Assembly: GCF_900142875.1 (NCBI RefSeq)
Contig: NZ_FRCK01000002.1
Coordinates: forward strand, 372,001-436,000
Direction: 5' to 3'
DNA: 64,000 nucleotides
Source: Paracoccus solventivorans
GTDB taxonomy: Bacteria; Pseudomonadota; Alphaproteobacteria; Rhodobacterales; Rhodobacteraceae
Positions 18,081 to 27,340 of the stretch are shown here, in pieces (within the stretch, counting starts at the first letter, position 1; each line of letters opens with the position of its first letter). Position numbers and translations under genes: made by a program. The notes under the pieces are model-generated. The model ran no database searches. It was not told where the DNA came from and saw only the letters and a program-made list of their open reading frames with translations.

Positions 18081-19508
18081 ATGTCCAGCGTGATTCCCGT
18101 TCTTCTGTCCGGCGGCTCGGGGACAAGGCTGTGGCCGGTCTCGCGCAAGTCCTTTCCCAAGCAATTCGCGCCGCTGACGGGTGAAGAATCGCTGTTCCAG
18201 GCCTCGGCGCTGCGGCTGTCGGGGCCGCGCTACGCGCCGCCGCTGGTGCTGACCAACGCCGATTTCCGCTTCATCGTGACCGAGCAGCTGGCCGAGGCGG
18301 GAATCACCCCCGCCGGCATCCTGATCGAGCCGGCCGGCCGCAACACCGCCCCCGCGATCCTGGCGGCGGCGCTGCATGTCGCGCGCGACAACCCCGATTC
18401 GCTGCTGCTGGTCGCGCCCTCGGACCACGTGGTGCCGGATGCCGAGGCCTTCGGCCGCGCCGTCGACCAGGGCATCGCCCCGGCGCTGGCCGGCCGCATC
18501 GTCACCTTCGGGATCGAGCCCACCCGCCCCGAGACCGGCTATGGCTATCTGGAGTGCGAGGACGACGCCGGTCCCGGCCCCACCACGCTGCGCCGCTTTG
18601 TCGAGAAACCCGACGCCGAGACCGCCGAATCCATGCTTAGGGCCGGCAATTTCCTGTGGAATGCCGGGATTTTCCTGTTCACCGCCCGCAGCATGATCGA
18701 GGCCTTCCGCGCCCATGCCCCGCAATTCCTCGACCCGGTGCAGGCGGCGCTGGACGGCGCCACCCGCGACCTAGGTTTCCTGCGGCTTGCCCCCGAACCG
18801 TGGGAGACGCTGCCGGAGCTGTCGATCGACTATGCGGTGATGGAAAAGGCCGACAACCTGTCGGTGGTGCGATTCGCCGAGCATTGGTCGGACCTGGGCG
18901 GCTGGGACGCGATCTGGCGCGAGGCGCAGATCGACCGCCCGGCCTGGCGGGGGGTGGTGGCCGATTCGCGCTCGACCGCGATCGACTGCGACGACGTGCT
19001 GCTGCGCTCGGACGACGAGGACATGCAGGTCGTCGGCATCGGGCTGAAGAACACCATGGTCGTGGCCACGCGCGACGCGGTGCTGGTCGCCGACATGGAC
19101 CGCGCGCAGGACGTGCGCCAGGCGGTGACCGCGCTGAAGTCCCGCGGCCTGCGGCAGGCGGAAAGCTTCCGCCGCGACCACCGCCCCTGGGGCTGGTTCG
19201 AGACGCTGGTGATGGGCGAGCGTTTCCAGGTCAAGCGCATCGTCGTCCACCCCGGCGCGGCGCTTTCGCTGCAAAGCCACGTCCATCGGGCGGAACATTG
19301 GATCGTGGTCAGCGGCACCGCCAAGGTGACGGTGGACGACAAGGTGTCGCTGATCACGGAGAACCAGTCGATCTACGTGCCCCTGGGCGCGGTCCACCGG
19401 ATGGAGAACCCGGGCAAGGTGCCGATGGTGCTGATCGAGGTGCAGACCGGCGTTTATCTGGGCGAGGACGACATCATCCGCTACGACGACGTCTACGCCC
19501 GCAACTGA
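18081..19508 (+). CDS. manC: Mannose-1-phosphate guanylyltransferase / mannose-6-phosphate isomerase
   Basis: This 475-aa bifunctional enzyme provides GDP-mannose for polysaccharides. The N-terminal nucleotidyltransferase has the pyrophosphorylase signature LLSGGSGTRLWPVSRKSFPK (residues 8-27) and the sugar-binding FVEKPD motif near 170. The C-terminal type II PMI cupin (about 345-470) shows HPGAALSLQSHVHRAEHW and VPLGAVHRMENPG with metal-ligand histidines. Length matches the ManC/AlgA/XanB family. No glycosyltransferases are adjacent. The gene is followed by a repeat-filled intergenic region. Confidence 0.95.
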   Translation: MSSVIPVLLSGGSGTRLWPVSRKSFPKQFAPLTGEESLFQASALRLSGPRYAPPLVLTNADFRFIVTEQLAEAGITPAGILIEPAGRNTAPAILAAALHVARDNPDSLLLVAPSDHVVPDAEAFGRAVDQGIAPALAGRIVTFGIEPTRPETGYGYLECEDDAGPGPTTLRRFVEKPDAETAESMLRAGNFLWNAGIFLFTARSMIEAFRAHAPQFLDPVQAALDGATRDLGFLRLAPEPWETLPELSIDYAVMEKADNLSVVRFAEHWSDLGGWDAIWREAQIDRPAWRGVVADSRSTAIDCDDVLLRSDDEDMQVVGIGLKNTMVVATRDAVLVADMDRAQDVRQAVTALKSRGLRQAESFRRDHRPWGWFETLVMGERFQVKRIVVHPGAALSLQSHVHRAEHWIVVSGTAKVTVDDKVSLITENQSIYVPLGAVHRMENPGKVPMVLIEVQTGVYLGEDDIIRYDDVYARN

Positions 19509-20194
19509 ACCGCCGGCTGATTCGGCGGAGCGGCCGTCGGCATGTGCTGGGGGGGGGCGGTGGAGCGTGTTCAAGCGTCGCAGGTAAGCGTCGCAGACTG
19601 CTTGCTTCATCCGCGCTGCAACTAACGGTCGGTTGAGAGGAGGGAGATTGATGCGGCCTGCCCGCTGCAGTCAGTCGCCAGCGGCCTGCCTCGTTGCCAC
19701 CAGCCACCAGCGACCTCCCCGTTGCCACCAGCCGCCAGTTGTCTGTTTCTTGCGCAGCCGCCGCAGTTTCATTCAGGCCGTTGTATTGGCCCGGTCTACT
19801 CCCTCCGGCCCCTGCGCCGCCACAGGCCGTCGACAAGAGGATATAGATGCGGTTGGATGTTACCGCCCCCGCCAGCGGCTTCGCCGTTATCACCGGCCGC
19901 CAGTTGCCTGCTCCTGCGCAGCCGCCGCAGTTTCATTCAGGCCGTTGTATTGCCCCGACCTCCTCCCTGTGACCCCTGCGCCGCCACAGGCCGTCGGCAA
20001 GAGGATATAGATGCGGCCTGGATGTTACCGCCCGCCACCAACGGCTTGCCCGTTGCCACCAGCCGCCAGCTGCCTGCTTCTTGCGCCGCCGCCGTAGTTT
20101 CCTTCAGACCATTGTATTGCTCCGTCCTTGTCCCTGCGCGGCGCTCCTTGGCGCATAGCGGCAATCCACTGGTCCTCGCATCGCCCGTTCCGGC
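19509..20194. repeat. Gene-free region with three imperfect tandem repeats of about 165 bp
   Basis: Three copies begin near 19721, 19886 and 20052, a spacing of 165 and 166 bp. Each contains GCCGCCAGTTGCCTG or a close variant, then GCAGCCGCCGCAGTTTC and TTCAGGCCGTTGTATTG. Copies 1 and 2 continue into CTGCGCCGCCACAGGCCGTC and AAGAGGATATAGATGCGG. A partial unit lies near 19673. Copy 3 is the most diverged. Short reading frames occur on both strands, but the 166-bp step breaks the frame between copies, so a repeat protein is unlikely. The region lies between convergent genes (manC and the cyclase). It may be a tandem-duplicated regulatory, structural or RNA-coding element. I see no known family. 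Confidence 0.75.
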
Positions 20195-21199
20195 TTACAC
20201 CCCGCCATTGCCCCGGCCCCCCGCCAGGCCAGCCTCCCCATGATCACCCGGAGCGATGCGGAGCAGGCCCTGCCCCTCGCGTTTGGCGCGGTAAAGTGCT
20301 GCATCGGCGTCGGATTCCATCCGGCTCCAGTCGATGCGGGCGTAACGCGAGGAGATTGCCACCCCGAGGCTGGCGGAAATCCGGCTGACCGCCCCGGCGA
20401 TGCGGGCCGGGGCCTCGATCCGCCGCACGATCCGCCGGCCCAGCTGCTCGAGCGCGGCGGGGTCCGAGATTCCGGGCAGCAGCAGCACGAATTCATCACC
20501 GCCGGTGCGGGCGATGGTGTCGCAGCTGCGGGTGATCGCGCGCAGCCGCGCCGCGACCTCGCACAGCATGGCGTCGCCCACCGCATGGCCGCGGCTGTCG
20601 TTCAGCTCCTTGAAACGGTCGAGGTCCATCGCGACCAGCGCGAAATGGCCGGGCGCCGCGTGCAGGGTCCCCTGGCGCAGCGCCTCGAAGGACAGCTGCA
20701 GCCCGCGGCGGTTGCTCAGCCCGGTCAGCGGGTCGGTGAAGGCCTGCGCCTCGGCCCGCCGCCGCGCCTCCTCCAGCCGCAGATTGGCCTGCGACAGCTC
20801 GTCCATCATCGCATTGTTGGCCTCGTGCAGGAACAGGAACTCCATCGCGAGGTCCGAGGGCGCAAAGTCGCGGTCGGTCAGCTCGTGGTTGCGGATCGCC
20901 TCGACCAGCCCGATCCCCAGCCCGAGGTTGAAGACCAGCCCGCCGTCCGCCAGCGCGATCGCCCGCCCCCGCAGCACCTGCCCGGGGTCGGCGCGGCTGC
21001 GCAGGAACACCCGCTCGGCCGCCGCAAGCTGCGCCAGGCTGGCGCCGGCGACCGGCCCGACCGGCTCGAACGCCGCATCGAAATCGCGGACCGGGCCGAC
21101 CATGCGCTGCAGGGTGGAGCCGGCCGACAGCACCCGCCCGGCGGCATCGACATGCAGATGCATCGGCATCAGCATCAGCGCGGCGCGTTCCAGGTTCAT
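20195..21199 (-). CDS. HNOBA-domain diguanylate cyclase
   Basis: This 334-aa protein is predicted to make cyclic di-GMP in the cytosol. The N-terminal half (residues 1-140) matches the H-NOX-associated (HNOBA) PAS-like domain: MHLHVDAAGRVLSAGSTLQR, then LADGGLVFNLGLGIG and TDRDFAPSDLAMEFLFLHEA. A signalling helix of about 20 residues leads into a GGDEF domain with an intact active site (GGDEF, 233-237), the DPLTGLSNRR start, and an RxxD product-inhibition site at 224-227. The gene overlaps the upstream H-NOX-like gene by 4 bp, so sensor and cyclase are probably made as partners. An orphan sensing input other than heme is likely, given the partner. Confidence 0.9.
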   Translation of the reverse strand: MNLERAALMLMPMHLHVDAAGRVLSAGSTLQRMVGPVRDFDAAFEPVGPVAGASLAQLAAAERVFLRSRADPGQVLRGRAIALADGGLVFNLGLGIGLVEAIRNHELTDRDFAPSDLAMEFLFLHEANNAMMDELSQANLRLEEARRRAEAQAFTDPLTGLSNRRGLQLSFEALRQGTLHAAPGHFALVAMDLDRFKELNDSRGHAVGDAMLCEVAARLRAITRSCDTIARTGGDEFVLLLPGISDPAALEQLGRRIVRRIEAPARIAGAVSRISASLGVAISSRYARIDWSRMESDADAALYRAKREGQGLLRIAPGDHGEAGLAGGRGNGGV

Positions 21200-21762
21200 G
21201 CCGCGCCCACGCTGGGGTCGCTGATCGAAAACGGCCGCCCCTCGTTGAAATCGACGACCGGGACATCGACCAGGATGGCATCGCCCCGGATCTCGATCAC
21301 CGCCAGCACCCCGTAATCATCGGCCATGGCGTGCAGCACCCCGGCCAGCGCGTGCAGCCAGACCTCGTCGCAGGCGGGGGTGAGCTTCCATCCACGAGGC
21401 AGCGGCGCCACCGAAATCGCCGGCAGCTCGAGATCGCGCAGCACCAGCCGGGCCCGGCCGCGCAATTCGTCGAGCGTGGTGACGAAGGAGGCGAAATCCC
21501 GCCCGGCGAAACGCAGCAGCCGCCGGATCGCCGAGCGCTGCGCGACCCAGGCGCCGATATCCCCGGCCAGTTCCGGGGGCGAGCAGCCGACCAGCGCCGC
21601 AATCTCGTGCAAGAGCCGGCGCGCCGTCGAATCATCCTGTTCGCACATCAGCTCGACCCCCCGCGGATCGACGCCCGCGGCGGTCGCCGCCGCCGTCCAC
21701 ACCGCGTCGCCATGGGTCTGGCGCGCGAAATATTCGATCGAGCGGTTGACGAGGCCGTGCAT
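21196..21762 (-). CDS. H-NOX (HNOB) family protein lacking the heme-ligand motifs
   Basis: This 188-aa protein has the H-NOX fold pattern: start MHGLVNRSIEYFARQTHGDA, the ALVGCSPPELAGDIGAWV helix, RRLLRFAGRDFASFVTTLDEL and a C-terminal GVLHAMADDYG segment. In heme-binding H-NOX the proximal His follows the LxxL(H) helix end and a YxSxR motif holds the heme propionates. Here the expected His position is Arg101 (LDELRGRARL) and the YxSxR position reads WKLTP. So it probably does not bind heme in the canonical way. It overlaps the HNOBA cyclase by 4 bp, implying that it regulates that enzyme. I recall related alphaproteobacterial copies that also lack the His, so this may be a distinct subfamily. 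Confidence 0.82.
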   Translation of the reverse strand: MHGLVNRSIEYFARQTHGDAVWTAAATAAGVDPRGVELMCEQDDSTARRLLHEIAALVGCSPPELAGDIGAWVAQRSAIRRLLRFAGRDFASFVTTLDELRGRARLVLRDLELPAISVAPLPRGWKLTPACDEVWLHALAGVLHAMADDYGVLAVIEIRGDAILVDVPVVDFNEGRPFSISDPSVGAA

Positions 21763-21818
21763 CCGATTCCCTCTGTTGCCCCGCCTCTATGGCCAGCAGA
21801 CGTTAAGATGCGGTGAAT

Positions 21819-22097
21819 TCAGTCCGGGAATCCGCAGGACAGCGCCTCGCGGATCTGCGCGACCTTCAACGGAGGCCAGCCCGATTCCGCGGCAAAGCCG
21901 GTCAGGCGCTCGTCGCTGGCGCAGATGAAATCGACCAGCGCGGTGGCGAAGGCCGGCGTCGGATCGGCGGCAAGCCCCCGCAGATCGCCCGGCAGCAGCC
22001 CGCTTTCGGCGACCAGCGCGCCGATCAGATCGGGGTTGCGCAACAGGTGGTCGAGGATCGCCTGCGCCAGCAGGTCAAGGGATTTCCGGTCGATCAT
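21819..22097 (-). CDS. DUF3572 family protein
   Basis: Starting at the ATG at 22097 (MIDRKSLDLLAQAILDHLL) gives 92 aa. The helical pattern and the segments GALVAESGLLPGDLRGLA, DFICASDERLTGFA and WPPLKVAQIREAL match DUF3572, a small alphaproteobacterial family of unknown function. It is commonly found beside PleD-like response-regulator cyclases, and here it is divergent from one, 120 bp away. No catalytic residues are evident. Confidence 0.75.
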   Translation of the reverse strand: MIDRKSLDLLAQAILDHLLRNPDLIGALVAESGLLPGDLRGLAADPTPAFATALVDFICASDERLTGFAAESGWPPLKVAQIREALSCGFPD

Positions 22098-22217
22098 GCC
22101 CGATGCTTGGCCCCGGCCGGCGGATTTCGCAAGCACCGACTGCGGCGGCGGAAACGCTTTGTTAATGGTTTCGGTCTAGGAGTGAGTCGGGAGAGCACAG
22201 GCTGCGGGGGCGGAAAA

Positions 22218-23756
22218 TTGATCGAGGGGCCAATCCTGGTGGTCGACGGCGCGGCCACGAACCGGATCACGCTCAAGGTGCGCCTGGCGGCGGCCTGTTA
22301 CCAGCCGCTGACCGCGCGCACCGGGGCTGAAGCGCTGGAGGCGCTGGAGGGCGCCCGGCCCAGCATGGTGCTGATCGGCGGGGCTCCGGGCGACATGGAC
22401 GCGATCGAGCTGTGCCGCCGGATCACCGCCGGCTCGACGGTGCCGGTGGTGATGACGGTCCCGCAAGAGCGGCGAATCGCCGCGCTCGAGGCCGGGGCGG
22501 CGGCGGTGCTGGACATGCCGATCGACGAGATGGCGCTGTTCGCACGGATCCGCGGGCTGATGCGCAACCAGCTTGCCGGCGTGGCCGGGCATGGCGGTAC
22601 CCATGGGCCAGGGTTGGCCGAAGGGCAGCAGCCGTTCCGGCACGAGGCGCCCCCCCGCCCCTGCACGGCGCTGCTGATTGCGGGAGATGCCGGCGCCGGG
22701 CTGGGCTGGCGCCACGCGCTGCTGCCGCGGCTTTCGGCGCATCTGCGGATCGCCGACCCCGAGCGCGCCCTGGCCGAGGCGGCGATGGGGATGGTGCCGG
22801 ACCTCTATCTCGTCGCCGCCGACATGATGCAGCCGGGCGACGGGCTGCGGCTGCTGTCCGAGCTGCGCTCGCGCCGCTCGTCACGGAACGCGGCGTTTGC
22901 GGTGGTGCTGGACCCGGCGCGGCTGGAGATGATGTCGGTGGCGCTGGACCTGGGGGCGGGGGACGTGCTGACCTCGGGTTTCACCGGCGGCAAGGCGGCG
23001 GACGAGGCCGCGCTGCGGCTGACCGCGCTGATCCGCCGCAAGCTGGCCGCCGACGCCCAGCGCGAGGCGGCCGAGCGGGAACGCTCGCTGGCCTGGATCG
23101 ACCCGCTGACCGGGCTTCCGAACCGGCGCTTTGCGCTGCCGCGGCTGGCCGAGCATTGCCAGGGCGGGCCCGGGCGGCCGGGCTGCGCGGTGGTCGCCAT
23201 GGACATCGACCGCTTCAAGGAGGTGAACGACCGCTACGGCCATGCCGCCGGCGACGCGGTGCTGGCCGAGATCGCGGCGCGGCTGGAACGCTGCGTCCCG
23301 GCGCCGGGCTTCGTGGCCCGCGTGGGGGGCGAAGAATTCCTGACCGTGCTGCCGGGCCTTGCCGAGACCGAGGCGGCCGAGCTGGCACAGATCATGCGGG
23401 CGCAGGTCTCGGGGACCGCCGTGCACCTGCCCGGCCGCGACCCGGGGCTGGCGCTGCGGATCACCCTCTCTGCGGGGATCGCCTGCCATGGCGCAGGCCC
23501 GGGCGGCGCGGGTCATTCCGGCGGAGCCTGTGGCGGCAGCCGCCAGGCAGGCGAGGGCCATGCGAGCCTGATCCACCCGGGCGAGAGCCATGCGGGCAGG
23601 CTTCATGCGGGCGAAGGCCAGCCATGGGCCAGCCACCCCGACACCGGCCGCGCGGCGGCCGCGGCGCTGCTGGAACGGGCGGATGCCGCATTGCTGCGCG
23701 CCAAGCGCCGCGGCCGCGACCGGCTGATGGTCTGGCGCGAGGAAGCCGCGGCATGA
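22218..23756 (+). CDS. PleD-like response regulator diguanylate cyclase with degenerate receivers
   Basis: A TTG start at 22218 places the first receiver strand correctly (IEGPILVVD) and gives about 512 aa. No ATG lies nearby in frame; GTG at 22182 is an alternative. The order is REC-REC-GGDEF, as in PleD. The cyclase has DPLTGLPNRR and GGEEF (about residues 370-374) and should be active, but no RxxD inhibitory site precedes it. Both receivers look unable to accept phosphate. In the first, the acidic pair reads VVDG and the phospho-Asp position reads LIGGAP. In the second, the Asp is displaced (LVAADMMQPGDG). A glycine/histidine-rich insert of about 55 residues (about 424-480, repeated GEGHA/GESHA/AGEGQ units) splits the GGDEF domain just before its last helix. 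Confidence 0.85.
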   Translation: MIEGPILVVDGAATNRITLKVRLAAACYQPLTARTGAEALEALEGARPSMVLIGGAPGDMDAIELCRRITAGSTVPVVMTVPQERRIAALEAGAAAVLDMPIDEMALFARIRGLMRNQLAGVAGHGGTHGPGLAEGQQPFRHEAPPRPCTALLIAGDAGAGLGWRHALLPRLSAHLRIADPERALAEAAMGMVPDLYLVAADMMQPGDGLRLLSELRSRRSSRNAAFAVVLDPARLEMMSVALDLGAGDVLTSGFTGGKAADEAALRLTALIRRKLAADAQREAAERERSLAWIDPLTGLPNRRFALPRLAEHCQGGPGRPGCAVVAMDIDRFKEVNDRYGHAAGDAVLAEIAARLERCVPAPGFVARVGGEEFLTVLPGLAETEAAELAQIMRAQVSGTAVHLPGRDPGLALRITLSAGIACHGAGPGGAGHSGGACGGSRQAGEGHASLIHPGESHAGRLHAGEGQPWASHPDTGRAAAAALLERADAALLRAKRRGRDRLMVWREEAAA

Positions 23757-24246
23757 GCGCGCCCCGGCTGCCGCGGCTGATCCGCCCTGTCGCCGACCCG
23801 CGGTCGCAACGGGGCGACCGCGGCCACGCTTGCAGACGCTGGTTGATCCGCTCTTGCCGCCAGCCTCCCGTCGCCGCGGAACGGGACCGCGGGTACGCTT
23901 GCAGACGCTAGCCGAGCCGCTCTTGCTGCCCGAGCCGGAGCACCGCCGCAACGGCCGTCCGAGGCATCCTCGCCGCCCGATCCGCTCTTGCCGCCGGAGC
24001 CGCCCTCGCCGCGGCCACCGTAGCCCTCGCCGCAGCCACCGCAGCCATCGCAGCCATCGCAGCCATCGCAGCCATCGCAGCGGCGAAACCGCGCGCCTTC
24101 CCGGCGGACAAGCCGCTTGCCGCAGCGCCGCGCCGCTGCTATGGCGGCCGCCATGAACGGTTATTCCACCACTATCTGCATTACCGTCTGAGCAAGCGCA
24201 GGCGGGCCGTTCACGCGCGACATGGACCCCGCCACAGGGGGAACTC
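23757..24246. repeat. Gene-free GC-rich region with short repeats, upstream of cysS
   Basis: This stretch has no convincing gene. From 23800 to 24000 there are imperfect repeats of about 70 bp sharing ACGCTTGCAGACGCT (near 23827 and 23896) and GATCCGCTCTTGCCGCC-type units (near 23847, 23918 and 23979). From 24032 to 24080 there is a microsatellite of the 9-mer CAGCCATCG in about five copies. A less GC-rich island at 24153-24191 could encode a 12-aa peptide, [12 protein letters not shown], ending 55 bp before the cysS start. It may be only a promoter region or it may be a leader peptide. Many short ORFs on both strands here are a by-product of the repeats. Confidence 0.6.
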
Positions 24247-25695
24247 ATGGTCGAAATCCAGCTGACCAACACCCGCAGCCGCTCGAAAGAGCGCCTGGTC
24301 CCGATCGACCCGCAGAACCTGCGGATGTATCTGTGCGGCCCGACCGTCTACGACCGGGCGCATCTGGGCAATGCGCGGCCGGTGGTGGTGTTCGACGTGC
24401 TCTATCGGCTGCTGCGGCATGTCCATGGCGCGCGCCACGTCACCTATGTGCGCAACTTCACCGACGTTGATGACAAGATCAACGCGGCGGCGCTGGCCCG
24501 GCAGCAACAGGGCGACTCCCGCCCGCTGGAAGAGCTGATCCGCGAGCGCACCGAGGAAACCATCGGCTGGTATCACGCCGACATGGACGCGCTGGGGGCG
24601 CTGCGCCCCGACCACGAACCGAGGGCCACCGACTATATCCCGCAGATGATCGCCATGATCGAGGATCTGGTCGCCAAGGGCCACGCCTATGCAGCCGAAG
24701 GCCATGTGCTGTTCGACGTGCGCTCGTTTCCAGAATACGGGCAGCTCTCGGGACGCTCGGTCGACGACATGATCGCCGGCGCGCGGGTCGAGATCGCGCC
24801 GTTCAAGCGCGACCCGATGGATTTCGTGCTGTGGAAGCCTTCGGACGCCGAGTTGCCGGGCTGGGACAGCCCCTGGGGCCGCGGCCGTCCGGGCTGGCAT
24901 ATCGAATGCTCGGCCATGTCCGAGGCGCTGCTGGGCCGCTCATTCGACATCCACGGCGGCGGCATCGACCTGCAATTCCCCCACCACGAAAACGAGATCG
25001 CGCAAAGCTGCTGCGCCCACCCGCATGACGAGTTCGCCCGGATCTGGCTGCATAACGAGATGCTGCAGGTCGAGGGCAGGAAAATGTCGAAAAGCCTCGG
25101 CAATTTCTTCACCGTCCGCGACCTGCTGGACCAGGGCATCCCGGGCGAGGTGATCCGCTTCGTCTTCCTGATGACGCATTACCGCAAGCCGATGGACTGG
25201 ACCGCCGACAAGGCCCGCGAGGCCGAGGCGGTGCTGCGCCGCTGGCGTGGTCTTGTCGCGGGCATCGAGCCCGCGGCAAGCCCGGCGCACGCCGTCGTCG
25301 CCGCGCTGGCCGACGACCTGAACACCGCGGGCGCCATCGCCGAACTGCACCGCATTGCCGAGGCGATCCGCAACCCGGATGCCATGCCCGACGACCTGCG
25401 GCAGCTCGCAGACGGCGACGCACTGGAGCTCAACCGCATCTTCCTCGCCAGCGCCGGGATGCTGGGGCTGCTGACCGACGCACTCGGCGGCTGGATCGCC
25501 CCTGCGCCCGACCTTTCGCCGCTGGCCGCACGGATGCAGATGCTGCGCGCCGAGGCCAAGGCCAGCAAGGATTTTTCGGCCGTGGACGCCCTGAAAACCG
25601 CATTGACCGAGGCCGGGGTCGAGGTCCGCATGACCGCGCAGGGGGTGGAACTGCTCCCCAGCGCCGGCTTCGATGCATCGAGATTGCCGCAATAA
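24247..25695 (+). CDS. cysS: Cysteinyl-tRNA synthetase
   Basis: This 482-aa class I aminoacyl-tRNA synthetase charges tRNA-Cys. The HIGH-type motif appears as [11 protein letters not shown] (about residues 37-47) after the zinc-site CGPT. The KMSKS motif is exact ([12 protein letters not shown], about 277-288). The metal site residues are in [14 protein letters not shown] and HHENEIAQS. Length agrees with E. coli CysRS (461 aa). An AGGGGGAA-type ribosome site precedes the ATG. Confidence 0.97.
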   Translation: MVEIQLTNTRSRSKERLVPIDPQNLRMYLCGPTVYDRAHLGNARPVVVFDVLYRLLRHVHGARHVTYVRNFTDVDDKINAAALARQQQGDSRPLEELIRERTEETIGWYHADMDALGALRPDHEPRATDYIPQMIAMIEDLVAKGHAYAAEGHVLFDVRSFPEYGQLSGRSVDDMIAGARVEIAPFKRDPMDFVLWKPSDAELPGWDSPWGRGRPGWHIECSAMSEALLGRSFDIHGGGIDLQFPHHENEIAQSCCAHPHDEFARIWLHNEMLQVEGRKMSKSLGNFFTVRDLLDQGIPGEVIRFVFLMTHYRKPMDWTADKAREAEAVLRRWRGLVAGIEPAASPAHAVVAALADDLNTAGAIAELHRIAEAIRNPDAMPDDLRQLADGDALELNRIFLASAGMLGLLTDALGGWIAPAPDLSPLAARMQMLRAEAKASKDFSAVDALKTALTEAGVEVRMTAQGVELLPSAGFDASRLPQ

Positions 25696-25723
25696 CCACC
25701 AGCCAGCCAAAAGGGCCAAGCCC

Positions 25724-27340
25724 ATGACGCGCCAGCGCCTTTACCTTTACGACACCACGCTGCGCGACGGGCAGCAGACGCAGGGCGTGCAGTTCTCGGC
25801 CGCGGAAAAGGCCGAGATCGCGCGGATGCTCGACGCTCTGGGGGTGGATTACATCGAGGGCGGCTGGCCCGGCGCCAACCCCACCGACAGCGATTTCTTT
25901 GCCGATGCGCCGGCGACGCGGGCCACGATGACCGCATTCGGCATGACCAAGCGCGCCGGGCGTTCGGCCGCAAACGACGATGTGCTGGCGGCGGTGCTGG
26001 ATGCGGGGACAAGGGCGGTCTGCCTGGTCGGCAAGACCCACGATTACCACGTGACCGAGGCGCTGGGGATCGGGCTGGACGACAACCTCGCCTGCATCGC
26101 GGACTCGGTCGCCCATGTGGTGGCGCAGGGGCGCGAGGCGCTGTTCGACGCCGAGCATTTCTTTGACGGCTACACCGCCAACCCGGCCTATGCGCTGTCC
26201 TGCCTGCAGGCGGCAATGGAGGCGGGCGCGCGCTGGATCGTGCTGTGCGACACCAACGGCGGCACCCTGCCCGCCCGGGTGGGCGAGGTTACCCGCGCGG
26301 TGATCGCCGCCGGCATCCCCGGCGAGCGGCTGGGCATCCACGCCCATGACGACACCGGCAACGCCGTCGCCTGTTCGCTGGCCGCGATCGAGGCCGGGGC
26401 GCGGCAGGTGCAGGGCACGCTGAACGGGTTGGGCGAGCGCTGCGGCAACGCCAGCCTGACCAGCCTGATCCCGACGCTGCTGCTGAAGGAACCCTTCCGC
26501 TCGACCCTGACCACGGGGGTGGGGCCTAAGGCGCTGGAAAGCCTGACCCGGATCTCGCGGCGGCTGGACGAGATCCTGAACCGGGTGCCGCTGCGCGCCG
26601 CGCCCTATGTCGGGGCCTCGGCATTCGCACACAAGGCCGGGCTGCACGCCAGCGCCATCCTCAAGGCGCCGCAGACCTATGAGCATGTGGACCCTGCGAC
26701 CGTCGGCAACGAACGGGTGATCCCGATGTCGAACCAGGCAGGGCAGTCGAACCTGCGCGCCCGGCTGGCCGGTGCGGGGATCGAGGTCGCCCCCGGCGAC
26801 CCGGCGCTGCCGCGCATCCTCGCCGCGGTCAAGCAGCGCGAGGACCAGGGCTATGCCTATGATTCCGCCCAGGCTTCCTTTGAGCTGCTGGCGCGCGAAG
26901 AGCTGGGCGCCCTGCCCGATTTCTTCGAGGTCGAGCGCTATCGCGTCACCGTCGAGCGGCGGATGAACGCGCTGGGACGCCGCATTTCCGTCAGCGAGGC
27001 GGTGGTGGTGGCCCGTGTCGGCGGGCAACGGGTGATGTCGGTCAGCGACGGGCTGGGCGAGAATGGCGAGGATGCCGGGCCGGTCCATGCGCTGTGGCGG
27101 GCGCTGGCCAAGGACCTGGGGCCGTGGCAGGGCTCGATCGACCAGATGGCGCTGGCGGATTTCCGGGTGCGGATCATCGGCGCCGGCACCGACGCGGTGA
27201 CGCGGGTGACCATCGATTCCATCGACCGCAGCGGCGCGGCCTGGTCCACCGTGGGCGTGTCGCCGAACATCGTCGATGCCAGTTTCGAGGCGCTGATCGA
27301 CGCGATCCGCTGGAAGCTGATCCATGACGGCGCGGCATGA
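25724..27340 (+). CDS. cimA: (R)-citramalate synthase
   Basis: This 538-aa enzyme condenses pyruvate with acetyl-CoA to (R)-citramalate, a threonine-independent entry into isoleucine synthesis. It has the alpha-isopropylmalate synthase family fold: LYDTTLRDGQQTQG at the N-terminus (catalytic Arg/Asp), the metal-binding IHAHDDTGNAVA and the GLGERCGNA glycine loop. A C-terminal LeuA-type allosteric domain (about 400-538) is present. The ATG at 25724 is preferred, because the longer in-frame start adds 17 unconserved residues. It follows cysS by 28 bp and overlaps the next gene, so the three form an operon. Confidence 0.93.
   Translation: MTRQRLYLYDTTLRDGQQTQGVQFSAAEKAEIARMLDALGVDYIEGGWPGANPTDSDFFADAPATRATMTAFGMTKRAGRSAANDDVLAAVLDAGTRAVCLVGKTHDYHVTEALGIGLDDNLACIADSVAHVVAQGREALFDAEHFFDGYTANPAYALSCLQAAMEAGARWIVLCDTNGGTLPARVGEVTRAVIAAGIPGERLGIHAHDDTGNAVACSLAAIEAGARQVQGTLNGLGERCGNASLTSLIPTLLLKEPFRSTLTTGVGPKALESLTRISRRLDEILNRVPLRAAPYVGASAFAHKAGLHASAILKAPQTYEHVDPATVGNERVIPMSNQAGQSNLRARLAGAGIEVAPGDPALPRILAAVKQREDQGYAYDSAQASFELLAREELGALPDFFEVERYRVTVERRMNALGRRISVSEAVVVARVGGQRVMSVSDGLGENGEDAGPVHALWRALAKDLGPWQGSIDQMALADFRVRIIGAGTDAVTRVTIDSIDRSGAAWSTVGVSPNIVDASFEALIDAIRWKLIHDGAA

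Noticed and set aside
17138-18160. N-terminal extension of the L,D-transpeptidase frame
   Set aside because: It runs opposite to the DUF882 gene and part of manC, and the signal peptide lies at 17107.
19721-20160. CRISPR array
   Set aside because: Units are about 165 bp, only three copies, similar along most of their length, with no short repeat and unique spacer pattern and no cas genes.
24032-24080. CRISPR or protein-coding microsatellite
   Set aside because: 9-bp perfect repeats with no spacers. The flanking frames lack a start site and domains.
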